Assembly: GCA_020072815.1 (NCBI GenBank)
Contig: JAIQGE010000020.1
Span: 20,240 to 84,239 of the forward strand
Source of the DNA: Terriglobia bacterium
Lineage (GTDB): Bacteria > Acidobacteriota > Terriglobia > Terriglobales > Acidobacteriaceae
DNA length: 64,000 nucleotides
Reading direction: 5' to 3'
The notes under the pieces are model-generated. The model made no database searches, was not told the origin of the DNA, and saw only the letters and a list, made by a program, of their open reading frames with translations. The position numbers and the translations under genes are program-made. Positions 28,323 through 37,633 of the stretch are shown in pieces; the first letter of the stretch is position 1; every line of letters begins with the position of its first letter.

Positions 28323-28727
28323 CTATTTGTAGATGGAGAACTGGTCTTGCGGCTTTTGTAGTTTGATGGTGATCTCCAGGCTGGGCTGGCTTACCACGTA
28401 GTCTTCGCCGTACGTGCGGAACCCGCGGGCAATCACTTGGATCCTCACCTTGCCGTAAGGAATACCCGTGGCCTCGGCTTTGCCGTCGTCGTGGGTCTTC
28501 AATTCCAGACCTTCCTGCTTGGCGTTGCCTTCTTTGTCCACCAGATGCAAAACCACTTCAGCGTTCTTCACCGGCTTGCCGTTGGCTTCCCTGAGGATGG
28601 TGAGATTGACCCGGGCGGTGGTGGGCTGCTCTTTGGGCGGCTCCTTGGACTGGTCTTGCTGCGCGAACAGCGCCAAAGACAGCAACAGGGTCCAGGAGAC
28701 TGACTTGAGGCAAATCATAAGCCCCAT
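28323..28727 (-). CDS. Small exported protein with carboxypeptidase-regulatory-like fold
   Basis: A 134-residue protein. Signal peptide (SVSWTLLLSLALFAQQ) followed by a charged linker and one beta-sandwich domain: ARVNLTILREANGKPVKNAEV, then VLHLVDKEGNAKQEG, GKAEATGIPYGKVRIQVIA and GFRTYGEDY. This is the transthyretin/CarboxypepD_reg-like pattern common as extracellular adaptor modules in Acidobacteria. Starts at MGLM or MICL cannot be separated by RBS. Function unknown. Confidence 0.75.
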   Translation of the reverse strand: MGLMICLKSVSWTLLLSLALFAQQDQSKEPPKEQPTTARVNLTILREANGKPVKNAEVVLHLVDKEGNAKQEGLELKTHDDGKAEATGIPYGKVRIQVIARGFRTYGEDYVVSQPSLEITIKLQKPQDQFSIYK

Positions 28728-29117
28728 TCTAAACCGAAATTCGCTCCCGTTCGAGGGGGATGGCTTGGCGGCTGAACAAGTTACACCGGGTGCCGAGAGA
28801 TTCGCGGAGGCTTTGCCCCAACTCTGAAGAGGCCGGGCAACCCGTTAGTTCAGTTACTTTAGTAAGCGGTTTGTTGCTTACTGTGGTATTGACGAGGTCC
28901 CTTGAGCGAAGTACTTTTGTCAGCAATAGGTTCCCCAACCAGGTAGAAGCAGCGACGTCCCCACCCAGGTTAAGAGTAGCAAGCCTTTTGCGCCATAAGT
29001 TGCAGCGCCTGAGCAACATGGCAAGGAGGAGCGTTTCTCTTACTTTGAAAATACGGGGGCTGCGGCCCTTGAAGTAACCGCAAGAGCGAACTTCACGGTC
29101 GGGCTGTAGGAGGGTTT
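28728..29117. other. 390-base leader region of the minor pilin operon
   Basis: Non-coding between the divergent CarboxypepD-like gene and the first pilin gene. It must contain the pilin operon promoter. I looked for a cyclic-di-GMP riboswitch core and for a sigma54 -24/-12 pair and did not find either convincingly. A GGAGGG lies three bases before the pilin ATG. Confidence 0.4.
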
Positions 29118-29783
29118 ATGTCGGAAAACCAAGTCGGCGGACCGCCAGCAGTGACGGCTTTCGCCGAGAGAGATAACCGGGCGCGCGGCATGCGCGGGTT
29201 CAGCATGGTCGAATTGCTGATAGTGGTGGTGCTGTTGGCCATCATAGCCGGCATCACGTTCATCTTCGTGACCCCGGTTCTCAAGCAAATGCGCGTGGAC
29301 AGTGCCTACAGTACGACCATGTCGGCGATGGACACAGCGCGCTCGCGCGCAACGACGATGCGGCGAACCTACGCCGTCACCTTCACGTTGCCGGGCACCA
29401 TCACGGTCACCGACGCGCAGGATGCAACCGTACCGCCGATTCTCACGGCCACGCTGCCCGACGATGTTGCTTTTGACGCGGAGAAAGGCATTCCCGCCAC
29501 CACCGCGACGGCGCCCGACCGGTTGGGCAACGGACAGCCTGACGGCCCGGTGTGCTTTGACATCGGCGTAACCGTGAACTGCTCCTTCACCTTCCTTTTT
29601 TATCCTGACGGCTCCGCTCGTGATGCCGCCGGGAACGTCAACAACGGAGTGATCTACATTGCCCGGCCCACGGAACTGATGAGTTCCCGCGCCATCACCT
29701 TGTTTGGACTCTCCGGCCGTATCCGCGGCTGGCGGCTCGCCAAGACGGTCCCCGCGGGCGTCACATACTGGAGGCAACAATGA
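29118..29783 (+). CDS. Type IV minor pilin, GspH/FimT-like
   Basis: A 221-residue prepilin, first of four minor-pilin genes. The prepilin peptidase site is RG|FSMVELLIVVVLLAII with the required Glu at +5, after a leader of about 32 residues, longer than usual. The mature part follows the GspH/FimT plan (MDTARSRATTMRRTYAVTF). Expected to initiate pilus assembly with the other minor pilins at the inner membrane. RBS GGAGGG; its stop overlaps the next start by four bases (ATGA), so the two are coupled. Confidence 0.9.
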   Translation: MSENQVGGPPAVTAFAERDNRARGMRGFSMVELLIVVVLLAIIAGITFIFVTPVLKQMRVDSAYSTTMSAMDTARSRATTMRRTYAVTFTLPGTITVTDAQDATVPPILTATLPDDVAFDAEKGIPATTATAPDRLGNGQPDGPVCFDIGVTVNCSFTFLFYPDGSARDAAGNVNNGVIYIARPTELMSSRAITLFGLSGRIRGWRLAKTVPAGVTYWRQQ

Positions 29784-30367
29784 GAGTGCGGCGAGCGGTT
29801 GCAAGAATTTCGCGCGGCAACTCAGGCATTTCCTTGGTTGAGGTGCTGTTCGCCATGGTGATCCTCACCGGCGGCCTGATCGGATTGCTGAGCACACTGA
29901 CCTTCGCCATGGCTGCCACCCACTCGTCCGGGCAGGACATCATTGCCAAACAACTGGCATCCGAAGCCATGGAAAACATCTTTACCGCGCGGAACTCCAA
30001 TCAGCTGGTTTGGCTGCAGATTCAAAACCAGGGTGCGGGAACCGTCCCTGATGGAATCTTTGTGCCCGGACTCTGGCCGATCAATCAAGTCCCAATCGCC
30101 GGCAACAATGCCGGGCTGATCAACACGCCGGAATATCTGGCGGGGGCGCCCAAGGTCCTGACAGCCCCCGGACCCGACGGGATCCTGGGTACCGCCGACG
30201 ATGTCCAGATGCCGTTGACCAACTTCAAGCGCAGCATTTCCATTGTGACCGTCCCCGGCACCAGCGATCAGTTGCGCACCATCACCGTGAATGTGCAATA
30301 CACGGCGCCACCCATCTACGTAGTCAAGAATTACACCCTGCAAGGGTATATCTCGCAGTTCCGGTAG
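29780..30367 (+). CDS. Type IV minor pilin, PilV-like
   Basis: A 195-residue prepilin with cleavage site SG|ISLVEVLFAMVILTGGLIG and Glu at +5. PilV-like proteins follow FimT/GspH in pilus operons and join the initiating complex. The mature part continues ATHSSGQDIIAKQLASEAME, typical of this group. The leader before the cleavage site is about 16 residues. Start overlaps the previous gene by four bases; nine bases separate it from the next. Confidence 0.9.
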   Translation: MRVRRAVARISRGNSGISLVEVLFAMVILTGGLIGLLSTLTFAMAATHSSGQDIIAKQLASEAMENIFTARNSNQLVWLQIQNQGAGTVPDGIFVPGLWPINQVPIAGNNAGLINTPEYLAGAPKVLTAPGPDGILGTADDVQMPLTNFKRSISIVTVPGTSDQLRTITVNVQYTAPPIYVVKNYTLQGYISQFR

Positions 30368-30376
30368 AGGCCTGCT

Positions 30377-31480
30377 ATGCATCGTGCAACTTCAAATTCG
30401 AGCCGCGGTTTCACCTTGGTAGAACTGTTGGTTGCTTTAGGACTAGGCGTGATGGTGGTGGGCGCGGCCGTGTCCTTGTTCAAAAAGGGCAGCGACGTAA
30501 CCACCGTGACGTCGCAACGAAGCCAGTTGCAGACCGATCTGCGCGCCGCTGAGGCCATGTTAGTCAGAGATATCAGCATGGCCGGCGCGGGCATGCCTTC
30601 GGGCGGAATCCCGGTACCGAGCACGGCGCCATTGCCGCGCTATGGCTGCGACCTTACCGCCGTATGCTACGTCGTCGCCAACTTCCCAAGTTTCGCTACG
30701 GTCCCGGTTACTCCCAATACTGCGTATTACGTGCTTCCCGGGCCGGGCAAGGGGCCAGTGATCACACCTGGACAGCCAGCGACCGATACCATCACCGTCA
30801 TCTACGCCGACAACGCCTTTTTGCTGAACGACTACAACGTGACCTTCAATGCGGCAGGAACCGTGGCCACCTTTGCCCCGCCAGTGCCGCTGCCCGCCCC
30901 GCCGCCGCAGGCCGTCAATGATCCGGTGGTTGGATTGAGGACCGGCGACGTGGTGATGTTCCAAAATACAAAAGGGACGGCGCTGGCGGTGGTCACCGGA
31001 AACGTTGCGGTGGCCGGGCTAAACTTCACGGCGCCTTTTGCCAACGGAGATGTCCTGCGCCTCAACAACAGCGCAGCCGGATCGCGCAGCATCCCCAGCA
31101 TTCTGGCCGGCACCAACACGCAGGCGTCGCGCATCTGGATCATCACGTATTACCTGGACACCACCGTGGACGCCGGCGGAAGCGTCACCGCGCGTCTGAT
31201 GCGGCAAGTCAACACGCAGCCGCCCGTGCCCCTGGCTGACAATATCGTCAATCTGAAATTCACCTACGACGCGTACGACATCAACGGCGTACTGCAAGCC
31301 GAACTTCCGGATGCGGGCGCGAGCAACGTGCCGCCGGTAACTCCCAACATGATTCAGAAAGTCAATCTTGCCGCCCTGACGGGGCGCAGCCCGTTCCGCG
31401 GGACGCAAGGGTTCCAGGGCTTGAGTCTGCAAACCCAGATCAGCGTACGCAATTTGAGCTTTAAAGACCGGTACCAGTAA
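30377..31480 (+). CDS. Type IV minor pilin, PilW-like
   Basis: A 367-residue prepilin with a very short leader and cleavage site RG|FTLVELLVALGLGVMVVG, Glu at +5. The mature part has the PilW-type start (LFKKGSDVTTVTSQRSQLQ, then RDISMAGAG) and a long beta-rich domain. It is the third gene of the minor-pilin operon; PilW partners with the PilX-like protein encoded next. GAGG upstream is a weak RBS, so coupling to the preceding gene is likely. Confidence 0.9.
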   Translation: MHRATSNSSRGFTLVELLVALGLGVMVVGAAVSLFKKGSDVTTVTSQRSQLQTDLRAAEAMLVRDISMAGAGMPSGGIPVPSTAPLPRYGCDLTAVCYVVANFPSFATVPVTPNTAYYVLPGPGKGPVITPGQPATDTITVIYADNAFLLNDYNVTFNAAGTVATFAPPVPLPAPPPQAVNDPVVGLRTGDVVMFQNTKGTALAVVTGNVAVAGLNFTAPFANGDVLRLNNSAAGSRSIPSILAGTNTQASRIWIITYYLDTTVDAGGSVTARLMRQVNTQPPVPLADNIVNLKFTYDAYDINGVLQAELPDAGASNVPPVTPNMIQKVNLAALTGRSPFRGTQGFQGLSLQTQISVRNLSFKDRYQ

Positions 31481-31503
31481 GAGTAAGAGGAGGAAGCAAA
31501 ATC

Positions 31504-34500
31504 ATGGATCTCGTGAAGGCGAAGAAAATCAACAACACCGGGAAAAGTCCCTCAATGAACCATGCTGGCCTCCGTTCACGCGGATTTGCCCTGCTCGCGT
31601 GCCTGTTGCTGGTTTTGCTGATGTCGGCGATCTCGATTGGCTTGCTCATGATGGTCAACTCCGAGGGCAAAGCCGGCGGGTACGACACCCAGAACAACAA
31701 GGCCTACCACGCCACCGAAGGCGCCATCGAAAAGATGACCACGGACCTGGCCAATGCCTTCACCACGATTCAGGCGCCGCAGCCTTCCGACATTACGGGT
31801 TTGAGCGTGCTTGCGCCGCCGAGCACGCCCACGCTGCAATACATTGACTACAGCTTTACGCCCAACGTGGATCCGGTGACGGGAAAAATCTCGGCAACGT
31901 ACCGGCTGATCGCCAGCGGAGCCAACCAGGGTCTGTATGCTCAGATCATCCCCATCCAGCTTAAAGCCACGACCCAGACCGGACTGAACGCGCAGGTCAC
32001 CATGATCCGCAACGTAGAAGTGGCGCTGATCCCTGTGTTCCAGTTCGGCATCTTTTGCGATATGGACTGCGGATTCTACAGCAGTCCCAACCTGACGTTT
32101 AACGGCCGCCTGCACACCAACCAAGACTTGTACGTGGGAGTGTCCGCGGGCTCTACCGTGACCTTCAACGACAAAATCACGGTGTTCGGCAACGTGATTC
32201 GCCAGGTCCTGCCGAATGGACTTCCATCGGCCACCAATAACAACACCGGCACGGTGGACATTCTGTCGGCGCCGAGCGGTTGCACGGGTGGCGCCGGTCC
32301 AAGCTGCATTGCCATGAGCATGACACAGGGGAGCGTGGTTAACGGCCCGGCCTCTGCCCAGAACGGCGCCTGGAAAGGCATTTCAACCGGCACGTATGCC
32401 GGCTGGATCGTGGACGGAAACTATGGCGGGCCCAATGGCACCGGCGCCGTGAAGCTGGTGATGCCCTTCACCAACTCCGGTCCGGTTGGCGGGGGAGCCG
32501 CTGGAGCCTTGCCGAAAGCTTATGAAATCATCCGGCACCCTTTGGCTGGCGATTCGCCGGCTACATCGCAAGCCCGGCTATACAATCAAGCCGAGATTCG
32601 CGTATTGCTGGAGGATGACCCGGCGGATCTTCCCGGCGGCGTGGCCGACCCCGGCAATATCCGTTTAGCCAATGTTCAAACCAGCCCGGGCGCGCCCGAT
32701 TACAGCCGCGGTGTGCCAACATCCACACCTTTGTTGCCGGTTTTGGGCGGCCTGGCCACGTACAACACATATTTTGCTGAAGCCAATACTGCCTTTCCCG
32801 ACCCCACAGGAATGATCCTGAACACGACCAAGGTTGCTTTGCCATCCGACTGGCCAACGCCGCCGGCGGCGGTGCCCGCAGGGCATGCCACTCTGGTGCC
32901 TGCCGGAGCGCCAGTACCTGCCCCGCCGGGCGCCGGTACATGGAACCTGATTGACGGCTACCTGCGCGTGGAGTATCGCGACGCAGTGGGTGTGTACCAT
33001 CCGGTTACGAAGGAATGGCTGGAGCTGGGATTCGCCCGGGGATTGCTCCCGCCAACCCCTGCTGCTCCGAACAACGTTAATCCCAAGGCCATTCTGCTTC
33101 TGCAGAAGCCCGCAGACCGCGATGGCAACGGAGTCTTGGACCCCTTCGCCGCGCATAGCGTGGCCTGCACCACGTGCGTGGACCATCCCGCGGAAACACC
33201 GGCCGACGCTGCCACGCTCCGTCCGGAATTTGGCTCCAGCGCGCAGGCCACCAGCATCACTCGCAACAACTGGTATCCCATCAATTTTTATGACGCGCGC
33301 GAAGGCGAAGCCCGCGACCAGGACGTTGCCGGCCCAAGTTGCACCGTCAACGGCGTGATGAATGCAGTGGAGCTGGACGTCGCCAACCTGAAACGGTGGC
33401 TGCTGGATGCAACCGGCAGCGGTCCCAACGTGGCCTTCAACGATCACAACGGTTACATCCTGTACTTCTCTGACCGCAGGGGCATGCAGGTGAATCCCTT
33501 CAAGGGCTTCAAGACCGGTGACGCCGGCCTGGAAGACGTAATCAACGCCGCCAGCGCAGCGGGCGTGCCGGACCAGAAACTGGAACCACCGCCGCCGGCT
33601 ACGCCGGGCCACGATCCAACGCTGTCACCGGAAGACGTGAACCTGGACGGCAATTTCGACAACTGGGGCGCCTGGAACATGGGAGCGGGGTTCAACTTGA
33701 ACACCTCGGTCCCCCTGAGTCCGTATGGTCCGGCCCGCATGCCGAATTGCTTCAACAACGCCGGATTCAACGCGGCCGGGACCGTGGCTAACGCAACACT
33801 GGCGAACCCGCCGGGACGCAAGAACCGGGTCAGCGGGGCACGGCACGTGATTCGTCTGGTGGACGGCGCGATGGTCGGCACCACGGCGGCCACCGCAGTG
33901 ACTCCTCTCCCGGTCAAGCCCGATGGCACCGGCGGCGGATTCACCGTTGCGTCAGAGAACCCGGTGTACATTCTGGGAAACTACAACACCAACGCCTCGG
34001 ACACCATCTGGCCTACTTTGCCCAGCGCAGCGGCCGGTATTGCCGCGGAATGGAAACATGCGGACTCCGCGGTGATTGCTGACGCGGTTACCCTGCTTTC
34101 CAACAACTGGTCCGACTATGCCAGCCTGAAGACTCCCACGGGAGCAACCACGAACCGGCCCGCAGCCACCACCTACTACCGCGTGGCCATTGCCGCGGGC
34201 AAGAACATCACATTCCCCAACCCGGCGTATGCCACCGGCGTTATGTACGGTTTCGGCACCGATGGCGGTGTCCACAACTTCCTGCGGTTCCTGGAAGATT
34301 GGACGGGGCAAACGCTCAACTACGGCGGCTCCATGGTGAGCCTGTTCTACTCCACCTACAACACCGGCACTTTCAAGTGCTGTAATGACGCGGTCTACCA
34401 CCCGCCAGCCCGTAATTATCAATTTGACACGGACTTCCAGGACCCGGCCAAGCTTCCGCCGGGGACCCCGATGTTCCGCGACATCAACAACCTGAGCTTC

Positions 34501-34551
34501 CGCCAGGACTTTACGCCAAGCGCGCTGGCAGCTCCGAAAAATAGCTTCTGA
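31504..34551 (+). CDS. PilX-like giant minor pilin with large extracellular domain
   Basis: A 1015-residue protein. After a leader of about 25 residues comes RG|FALLACLLLVLLMSAISIG, a prepilin-type helix with Ala rather than Glu at +5, as in PilX/GspK-type subunits. The motif NNKAYHATEGAIEKMT just after the helix is the PilX hallmark. The remaining ~900 residues form a beta-rich, Pro/Gly/Asn-rich extracellular domain, with cysteine pairs such as CDMDC and CTTC. Typical PilX proteins are under 250 residues, so this looks like a tip adhesin. RBS GAGGAGG. Last gene of the operon, with a strong terminator behind it. Confidence 0.88.
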   Translation: MDLVKAKKINNTGKSPSMNHAGLRSRGFALLACLLLVLLMSAISIGLLMMVNSEGKAGGYDTQNNKAYHATEGAIEKMTTDLANAFTTIQAPQPSDITGLSVLAPPSTPTLQYIDYSFTPNVDPVTGKISATYRLIASGANQGLYAQIIPIQLKATTQTGLNAQVTMIRNVEVALIPVFQFGIFCDMDCGFYSSPNLTFNGRLHTNQDLYVGVSAGSTVTFNDKITVFGNVIRQVLPNGLPSATNNNTGTVDILSAPSGCTGGAGPSCIAMSMTQGSVVNGPASAQNGAWKGISTGTYAGWIVDGNYGGPNGTGAVKLVMPFTNSGPVGGGAAGALPKAYEIIRHPLAGDSPATSQARLYNQAEIRVLLEDDPADLPGGVADPGNIRLANVQTSPGAPDYSRGVPTSTPLLPVLGGLATYNTYFAEANTAFPDPTGMILNTTKVALPSDWPTPPAAVPAGHATLVPAGAPVPAPPGAGTWNLIDGYLRVEYRDAVGVYHPVTKEWLELGFARGLLPPTPAAPNNVNPKAILLLQKPADRDGNGVLDPFAAHSVACTTCVDHPAETPADAATLRPEFGSSAQATSITRNNWYPINFYDAREGEARDQDVAGPSCTVNGVMNAVELDVANLKRWLLDATGSGPNVAFNDHNGYILYFSDRRGMQVNPFKGFKTGDAGLEDVINAASAAGVPDQKLEPPPPATPGHDPTLSPEDVNLDGNFDNWGAWNMGAGFNLNTSVPLSPYGPARMPNCFNNAGFNAAGTVANATLANPPGRKNRVSGARHVIRLVDGAMVGTTAATAVTPLPVKPDGTGGGFTVASENPVYILGNYNTNASDTIWPTLPSAAAGIAAEWKHADSAVIADAVTLLSNNWSDYASLKTPTGATTNRPAATTYYRVAIAAGKNITFPNPAYATGVMYGFGTDGGVHNFLRFLEDWTGQTLNYGGSMVSLFYSTYNTGTFKCCNDAVYHPPARNYQFDTDFQDPAKLPPGTPMFRDINNLSFRQDFTPSALAAPKNSF

Positions 34552-34575
34552 AATACTGAAAATTCGGAATGGACG

Positions 34576-34606
34576 AGGCGGCTCGAAAGGGCCGCCTTGG
34601 TTTTTT
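34576..34606 (+). terminator. Rho-independent terminator of the minor pilin operon
   Basis: A nine-base stem AGGCGGCTC with GGGCCGCCT around a GAAA loop (34576-34597) is followed by GG and six T. It lies 24 bases past the PilX-like stop. Confidence 0.88.
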
Positions 34607-34707
34607 GCGGTGACCTGGGTTGCACGACGGAAGACAACGACTTTGACGCTCTTGCGCCATCGGCTAAGATATGAACTGCGCCATCAGTGAGACAAGAGGA
34701 ACGCACG

Positions 34708-34965
34708 ATGAATATTGAAATCCGCGATGCGGCCCTAGAGGCCAGAATCCGCAAACAAATCCAGGCGACTGGCTCGGGCAGCGTGGAAGAAGTGTTGCTG
34801 CGTTTGCTTGAAACCCAGGAAGAACAGGACCGCTGGCTTTTGGAGAACCGAGAAACCATCACCGTGAAAATTCAGCATGGTCTGGATCAGCTTGACCGGG
34901 GCGAAGGAATCCCCGAAGACCAACTCGATGCGTACCTGAAGGACCTGAAAGCTAAACCTGAATGA
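34708..34965 (+). CDS. ParD-like antitoxin
   Basis: An 85-residue antitoxin. The N-terminal half is ribbon-helix-helix-like (MNIEIRDAALEARIRKQI, TGSGSVEEVLLRLLE); the C-terminal tail (DQLDRGEGIPEDQLDAYLKD) is the usual toxin-wrapping segment. The frame is open seven codons upstream, but the ATG at 34708 has GAGGAA in front and starts the fold. Its stop overlaps the toxin start by four bases (ATGA), the classical coupled arrangement. It probably autoregulates the pair. Confidence 0.85.
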   Translation: MNIEIRDAALEARIRKQIQATGSGSVEEVLLRLLETQEEQDRWLLENRETITVKIQHGLDQLDRGEGIPEDQLDAYLKDLKAKPE

Positions 34966-35270
34966 AGCGGCGCTACGTTCTTGCGCCAGAAGCCGCACAC
35001 GATCTTGCCCAGATCTGGCGATATATCAAGGAACAAAGCAACAGATCAATCGCCGACCGGGTTGAAGGTGTCATTCGAGACAGGATCGTCTTTCTGTCAG
35101 AAAACCCCGGCGCCGGACATTCGCGCAAGAATTTGACAGACAGCGCGGTGAAATTCTTTCCAGTCTATTCTTACCTCATCGTCTACCGGTCCGAGAGCAA
35201 GCCGTTGCAGGTGGTATCCATTCTCCACGGCCGTCGGGAGTTGGAGAGGATTTTGAAAGATCGTCTCTGA
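34962..35270 (+). CDS. ParE/RelE-family toxin
   Basis: A 102-residue toxin of the RelE/ParE superfamily: LAPEAAHDLAQIWRYIKEQ at the N-terminus, FLSENPGAGHSRKNL in the middle and YLIVYRSESKPLQVVSILHG at the C-terminus, then RRELERIL. The wording is closest to ParE, which acts on DNA gyrase; RelE-type mRNA cleavage residues are not evident. Complete, with an intact antitoxin in front, so the module is probably functional. Confidence 0.87.
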   Translation: MKRRYVLAPEAAHDLAQIWRYIKEQSNRSIADRVEGVIRDRIVFLSENPGAGHSRKNLTDSAVKFFPVYSYLIVYRSESKPLQVVSILHGRRELERILKDRL

Positions 35271-35476
35271 CGACCCATCTTCCCTGTCGCCATTTCTCGT
35301 TATTAGCGCCTCGTGCAAATATCGCTTGACCTCAGAACTCTCCCCTGCCGGGGCTTGAGTTTTGTCCGGCAGACTGGGTAATCTTGGTGTCCCGCATTGC
35401 GCTCTAGGGCAGACGTGGGACGCCCGTGACCACCGCGGTGAGTAGACTCTTTGGGCTTCAGTCGAAAGGAAAATGA

Positions 35477-35860
35477 ATGAAAATCGTAGCGCTGATCGCA
35501 CGAATTCTGCTTGGGTTGGCCTTCTTTGTGTTCGGACTCAACGGCTTCCTGAACTTTATGAAGGCGCCTCCCCTGCCGCCTGGATTGGCAGCCCAGTTTA
35601 TTGACGCGCTGGTCAAGTCGCACTACTTTCTACCGGTGGCGGGGCTGCAAGTTCTGGGCGGCGCGCTGCTGTTGATCGGCCGCTACGTTCCGCTCGGGCT
35701 GACGCTGCTTGGCCCGGTGATCGTGAACATTCTCTTGTACCATTTGCTCATGGAACCCAAGGGCCTGCCCGTTGCCATCGTTGTGGCGATTCTTTGGGGC
35801 ATTGTGGCGTATTACTTCCGGCAGAATTTTTCCGGCCTGTTTGCGCAGAAGATGGCATGA
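35477..35860 (+). CDS. DoxX-like small integral membrane protein
   Basis: A 127-residue protein with four predicted helices: ALIARILLGLAFFVFGLNGF, then a helix with HYFLPVAGLQVLGGALLL, one with LTLLGPVIVNILLYHLL, and one with PVAIVVAILWGIVAYYF. This is the DoxX/SURF4-like pattern. AAAGGA seven bases before the ATG. Members have been linked to redox or respiratory roles; no specific role can be read here. Followed after 12 bases by a DUF2277 gene, so probably a two-gene unit. Confidence 0.78.
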   Translation: MKIVALIARILLGLAFFVFGLNGFLNFMKAPPLPPGLAAQFIDALVKSHYFLPVAGLQVLGGALLLIGRYVPLGLTLLGPVIVNILLYHLLMEPKGLPVAIVVAILWGIVAYYFRQNFSGLFAQKMA

Positions 35861-35872
35861 GGTAAAGCTGGC

Positions 35873-36154
35873 ATGTGCAGAAACATCAAAACGCTTTTTA
35901 ACTTCGATCCGCCGGTCACGGACGAAGAGGTGCGGGCGGCTTCGCTGCAGTTCGTGAGGAAAATCAGCGGGTTCAACAAGCCGTCAAAGGCCAACGAAGC
36001 CGCGTTTGAGGCGGCCATTGAGGAGATCGCCGGCGTGGCAGGCCGGCTTCTCCGTTCATTGGAGACGACGGCGCCGCCGAAGAGTCGCGAAGAAGAAGCT
36101 GCCAAGGCGAGGGCGCGGGCGGCAGAGAGATTTGGCGGAGCAAATAGCAATTAG
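35873..36154 (+). CDS. DUF2277 family protein
   Basis: A 93-residue cytoplasmic protein starting MCRNIKTLFNFDPPVTDEEV, the characteristic opening of DUF2277, then RAASLQFVRKISGFNKPSKAN and an Ala/Arg-rich helical tail. Full length for the family. Function not established. It lies 12 bases behind the DoxX-like gene in the same direction. Confidence 0.88.
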   Translation: MCRNIKTLFNFDPPVTDEEVRAASLQFVRKISGFNKPSKANEAAFEAAIEEIAGVAGRLLRSLETTAPPKSREEEAAKARARAAERFGGANSN

Positions 36155-36604
36155 CAGTTGGCAATTGGCCAAAGGCAGAGGAAGCAAATAGCGAATAGCA
36201 GAAGGGCCTTTGGCTTTTGGTGTTTGGCAGAACGGTTTCCCAATTCTGGTGTCGCACCTGTGGCGCTGGGCTCGAACGGCGCACAGCTTCGGAACCGTAC
36301 AGGACATCGTGGTTCGTATGGCACAGGCACTCTTGCCTGTGCCTCTTCGTCTTGTGTCGCCCCTCCGGGGCTTGAATTCTTTCTTCACCTAACCCAGGCC
36401 TTACGGCCTGGGCTACCATTATTCCGCGCCTGCGGCGCTCAAGCGTGACTGAATTTGGAGAGCGCTTTAATCCTCAAGAGATTCTTGCAGATCTCTCTTC
36501 GGTCCGATGAGCGCGGTGCAGAAGCTGCTATTTGCTAGCTGCCAATTGCCAGTTGCTATTTGCTATTTGCTATTTGCTAGTTGCCAGGTGCCAGTTGCTA
36601 GTTG
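36155..36604. repeat. Repeat-filled intergenic region
   Basis: 450 bases with no supported gene. Both ends are runs of short degenerate units around TTGCTATTTGC and TTGGCAATTGGCC (36155-36225; 36524-36627). The second run enters the 3' end of the EamA gene and encodes its last residues. Between them lie an inverted GGCACAGGCACT/CTTGCCTGTGCC hairpin (36320-36343) and an AACCCAGGCC/GGCCTGGGCT hairpin near 36390-36414. These look like mobile or slippage-derived intergenic repeats. Confidence 0.6.
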
Positions 36605-37633
36605 TTAGCTGCTATTTGCCAATTGCGTCCTTCCCACCTGCACCATTACCGTCGCCGAGAGCACGGCTAGAATCCCCAAGATCTGCAAGGCGCTTACGCC
36701 TTCGTGGATGAAGATCGCCGCGAAGATGATGGCGTAGACCGGCTCCAGACAGCTGGTAACCACGGCGCGCGTGGGGTCGAGATACTTGAGGCCGGTGAAG
36801 TAGAACACATACGGCAAGAGAGTTGAGAGACAGCCGAAGAGGAACAGGAACGTCCACTGCGCCATGCTGTAATGTTGCGCGGCCACGCGCCACGGCGGGT
36901 TCAAGACCGCCCACAGCAGCACTGAGCCAAGCAGGGTATACGCCATGACCTGCAACTGATGATGGCGGGCGACCATGGTCTGACCGCCGATGTTATAGAG
37001 CGCGAAGGAAAAAGAGGCCATCAGAGCGGCCAGCGCCCCGGGGACGTTGAGTTTGGCGCCGGAGTGAAACAGCCCGATGGTCAGCGCAATTCCCAGCAAG
37101 GCCATCAGCACGGCGGAGACCTGCCAGGCGGTGGCGCGCTGGCGTCCGCGGAGGACCATGTAAAGCAGGACCCACACCGGGCAGGTGTACTGCAAAGTGA
37201 TGGCGATGGCCACGGTGGCCTTTTGAATCGCGTAGTAGTAGAAGAAATTCGAACCGGCCAGACCCAAAATGCCGATCAGCCCGCACAGTATTGCATCGCG
37301 ACGGCTGGTGCGAAAAAAACCTGGTCCCTTGCGCGCCAGCAGGAAAAGCACCAGTACGAGCAAAGCAAACGTCGTGCGCGCTTGAGAGAGCATGACGGGA
37401 GAGATGTCCGCGGCCCCGGGGAATATCTTGCCGCTGAACACGGCTTTGCCCACGGTGGCGGCTGCGCCCCAGCAGAAAGTGGCAGCGGCGATGAGGAAGT
37501 AACCCCGCCACGGATGCGCCTGGGCCGCCGCGGGGCTGGGAGCAGTCTCTAATTCTTCGGAACTGATAGCTGGGGAATTATTTGGCAAGCATCTGGTCCA
37601 GCCGGTCAGGATCAAAACCGACCATGACCTCAT
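36605..37633 (-). CDS. EamA/DMT-family transporter
   Basis: A membrane protein of about ten helices in two five-helix EamA halves (first: GYFLIAAATFCWGAAATVGK to LLYMVLRG; second: NVPGALAALMASFSFALYNI to QILGILAVLSATVMVQVG). The second half carries LDPTRAVVTSCLEPVYAII, typical of the family. It would export metabolites or amino acids; the substrate is not readable. The first ATG (37633) lies 56 bases inside the glutaredoxin-like gene in another frame; a TTG at 37588 is an alternative. Either way the start overlaps that gene, pointing to coupling. The last residues (LANSS) come from the intergenic repeat. Confidence 0.85.
   Translation of the reverse strand: MRSWSVLILTGWTRCLPNNSPAISSEELETAPSPAAAQAHPWRGYFLIAAATFCWGAAATVGKAVFSGKIFPGAADISPVMLSQARTTFALLVLVLFLLARKGPGFFRTSRRDAILCGLIGILGLAGSNFFYYYAIQKATVAIAITLQYTCPVWVLLYMVLRGRQRATAWQVSAVLMALLGIALTIGLFHSGAKLNVPGALAALMASFSFALYNIGGQTMVARHHQLQVMAYTLLGSVLLWAVLNPPWRVAAQHYSMAQWTFLFLFGCLSTLLPYVFYFTGLKYLDPTRAVVTSCLEPVYAIIFAAIFIHEGVSALQILGILAVLSATVMVQVGRTQLANSS

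Noticed and set aside
28728..29117. Possible cyclic-di-GMP-I riboswitch before the minor pilin operon
   Set aside because: I looked for the conserved core segments of that riboswitch and found no matching set, only isolated GC-rich words.
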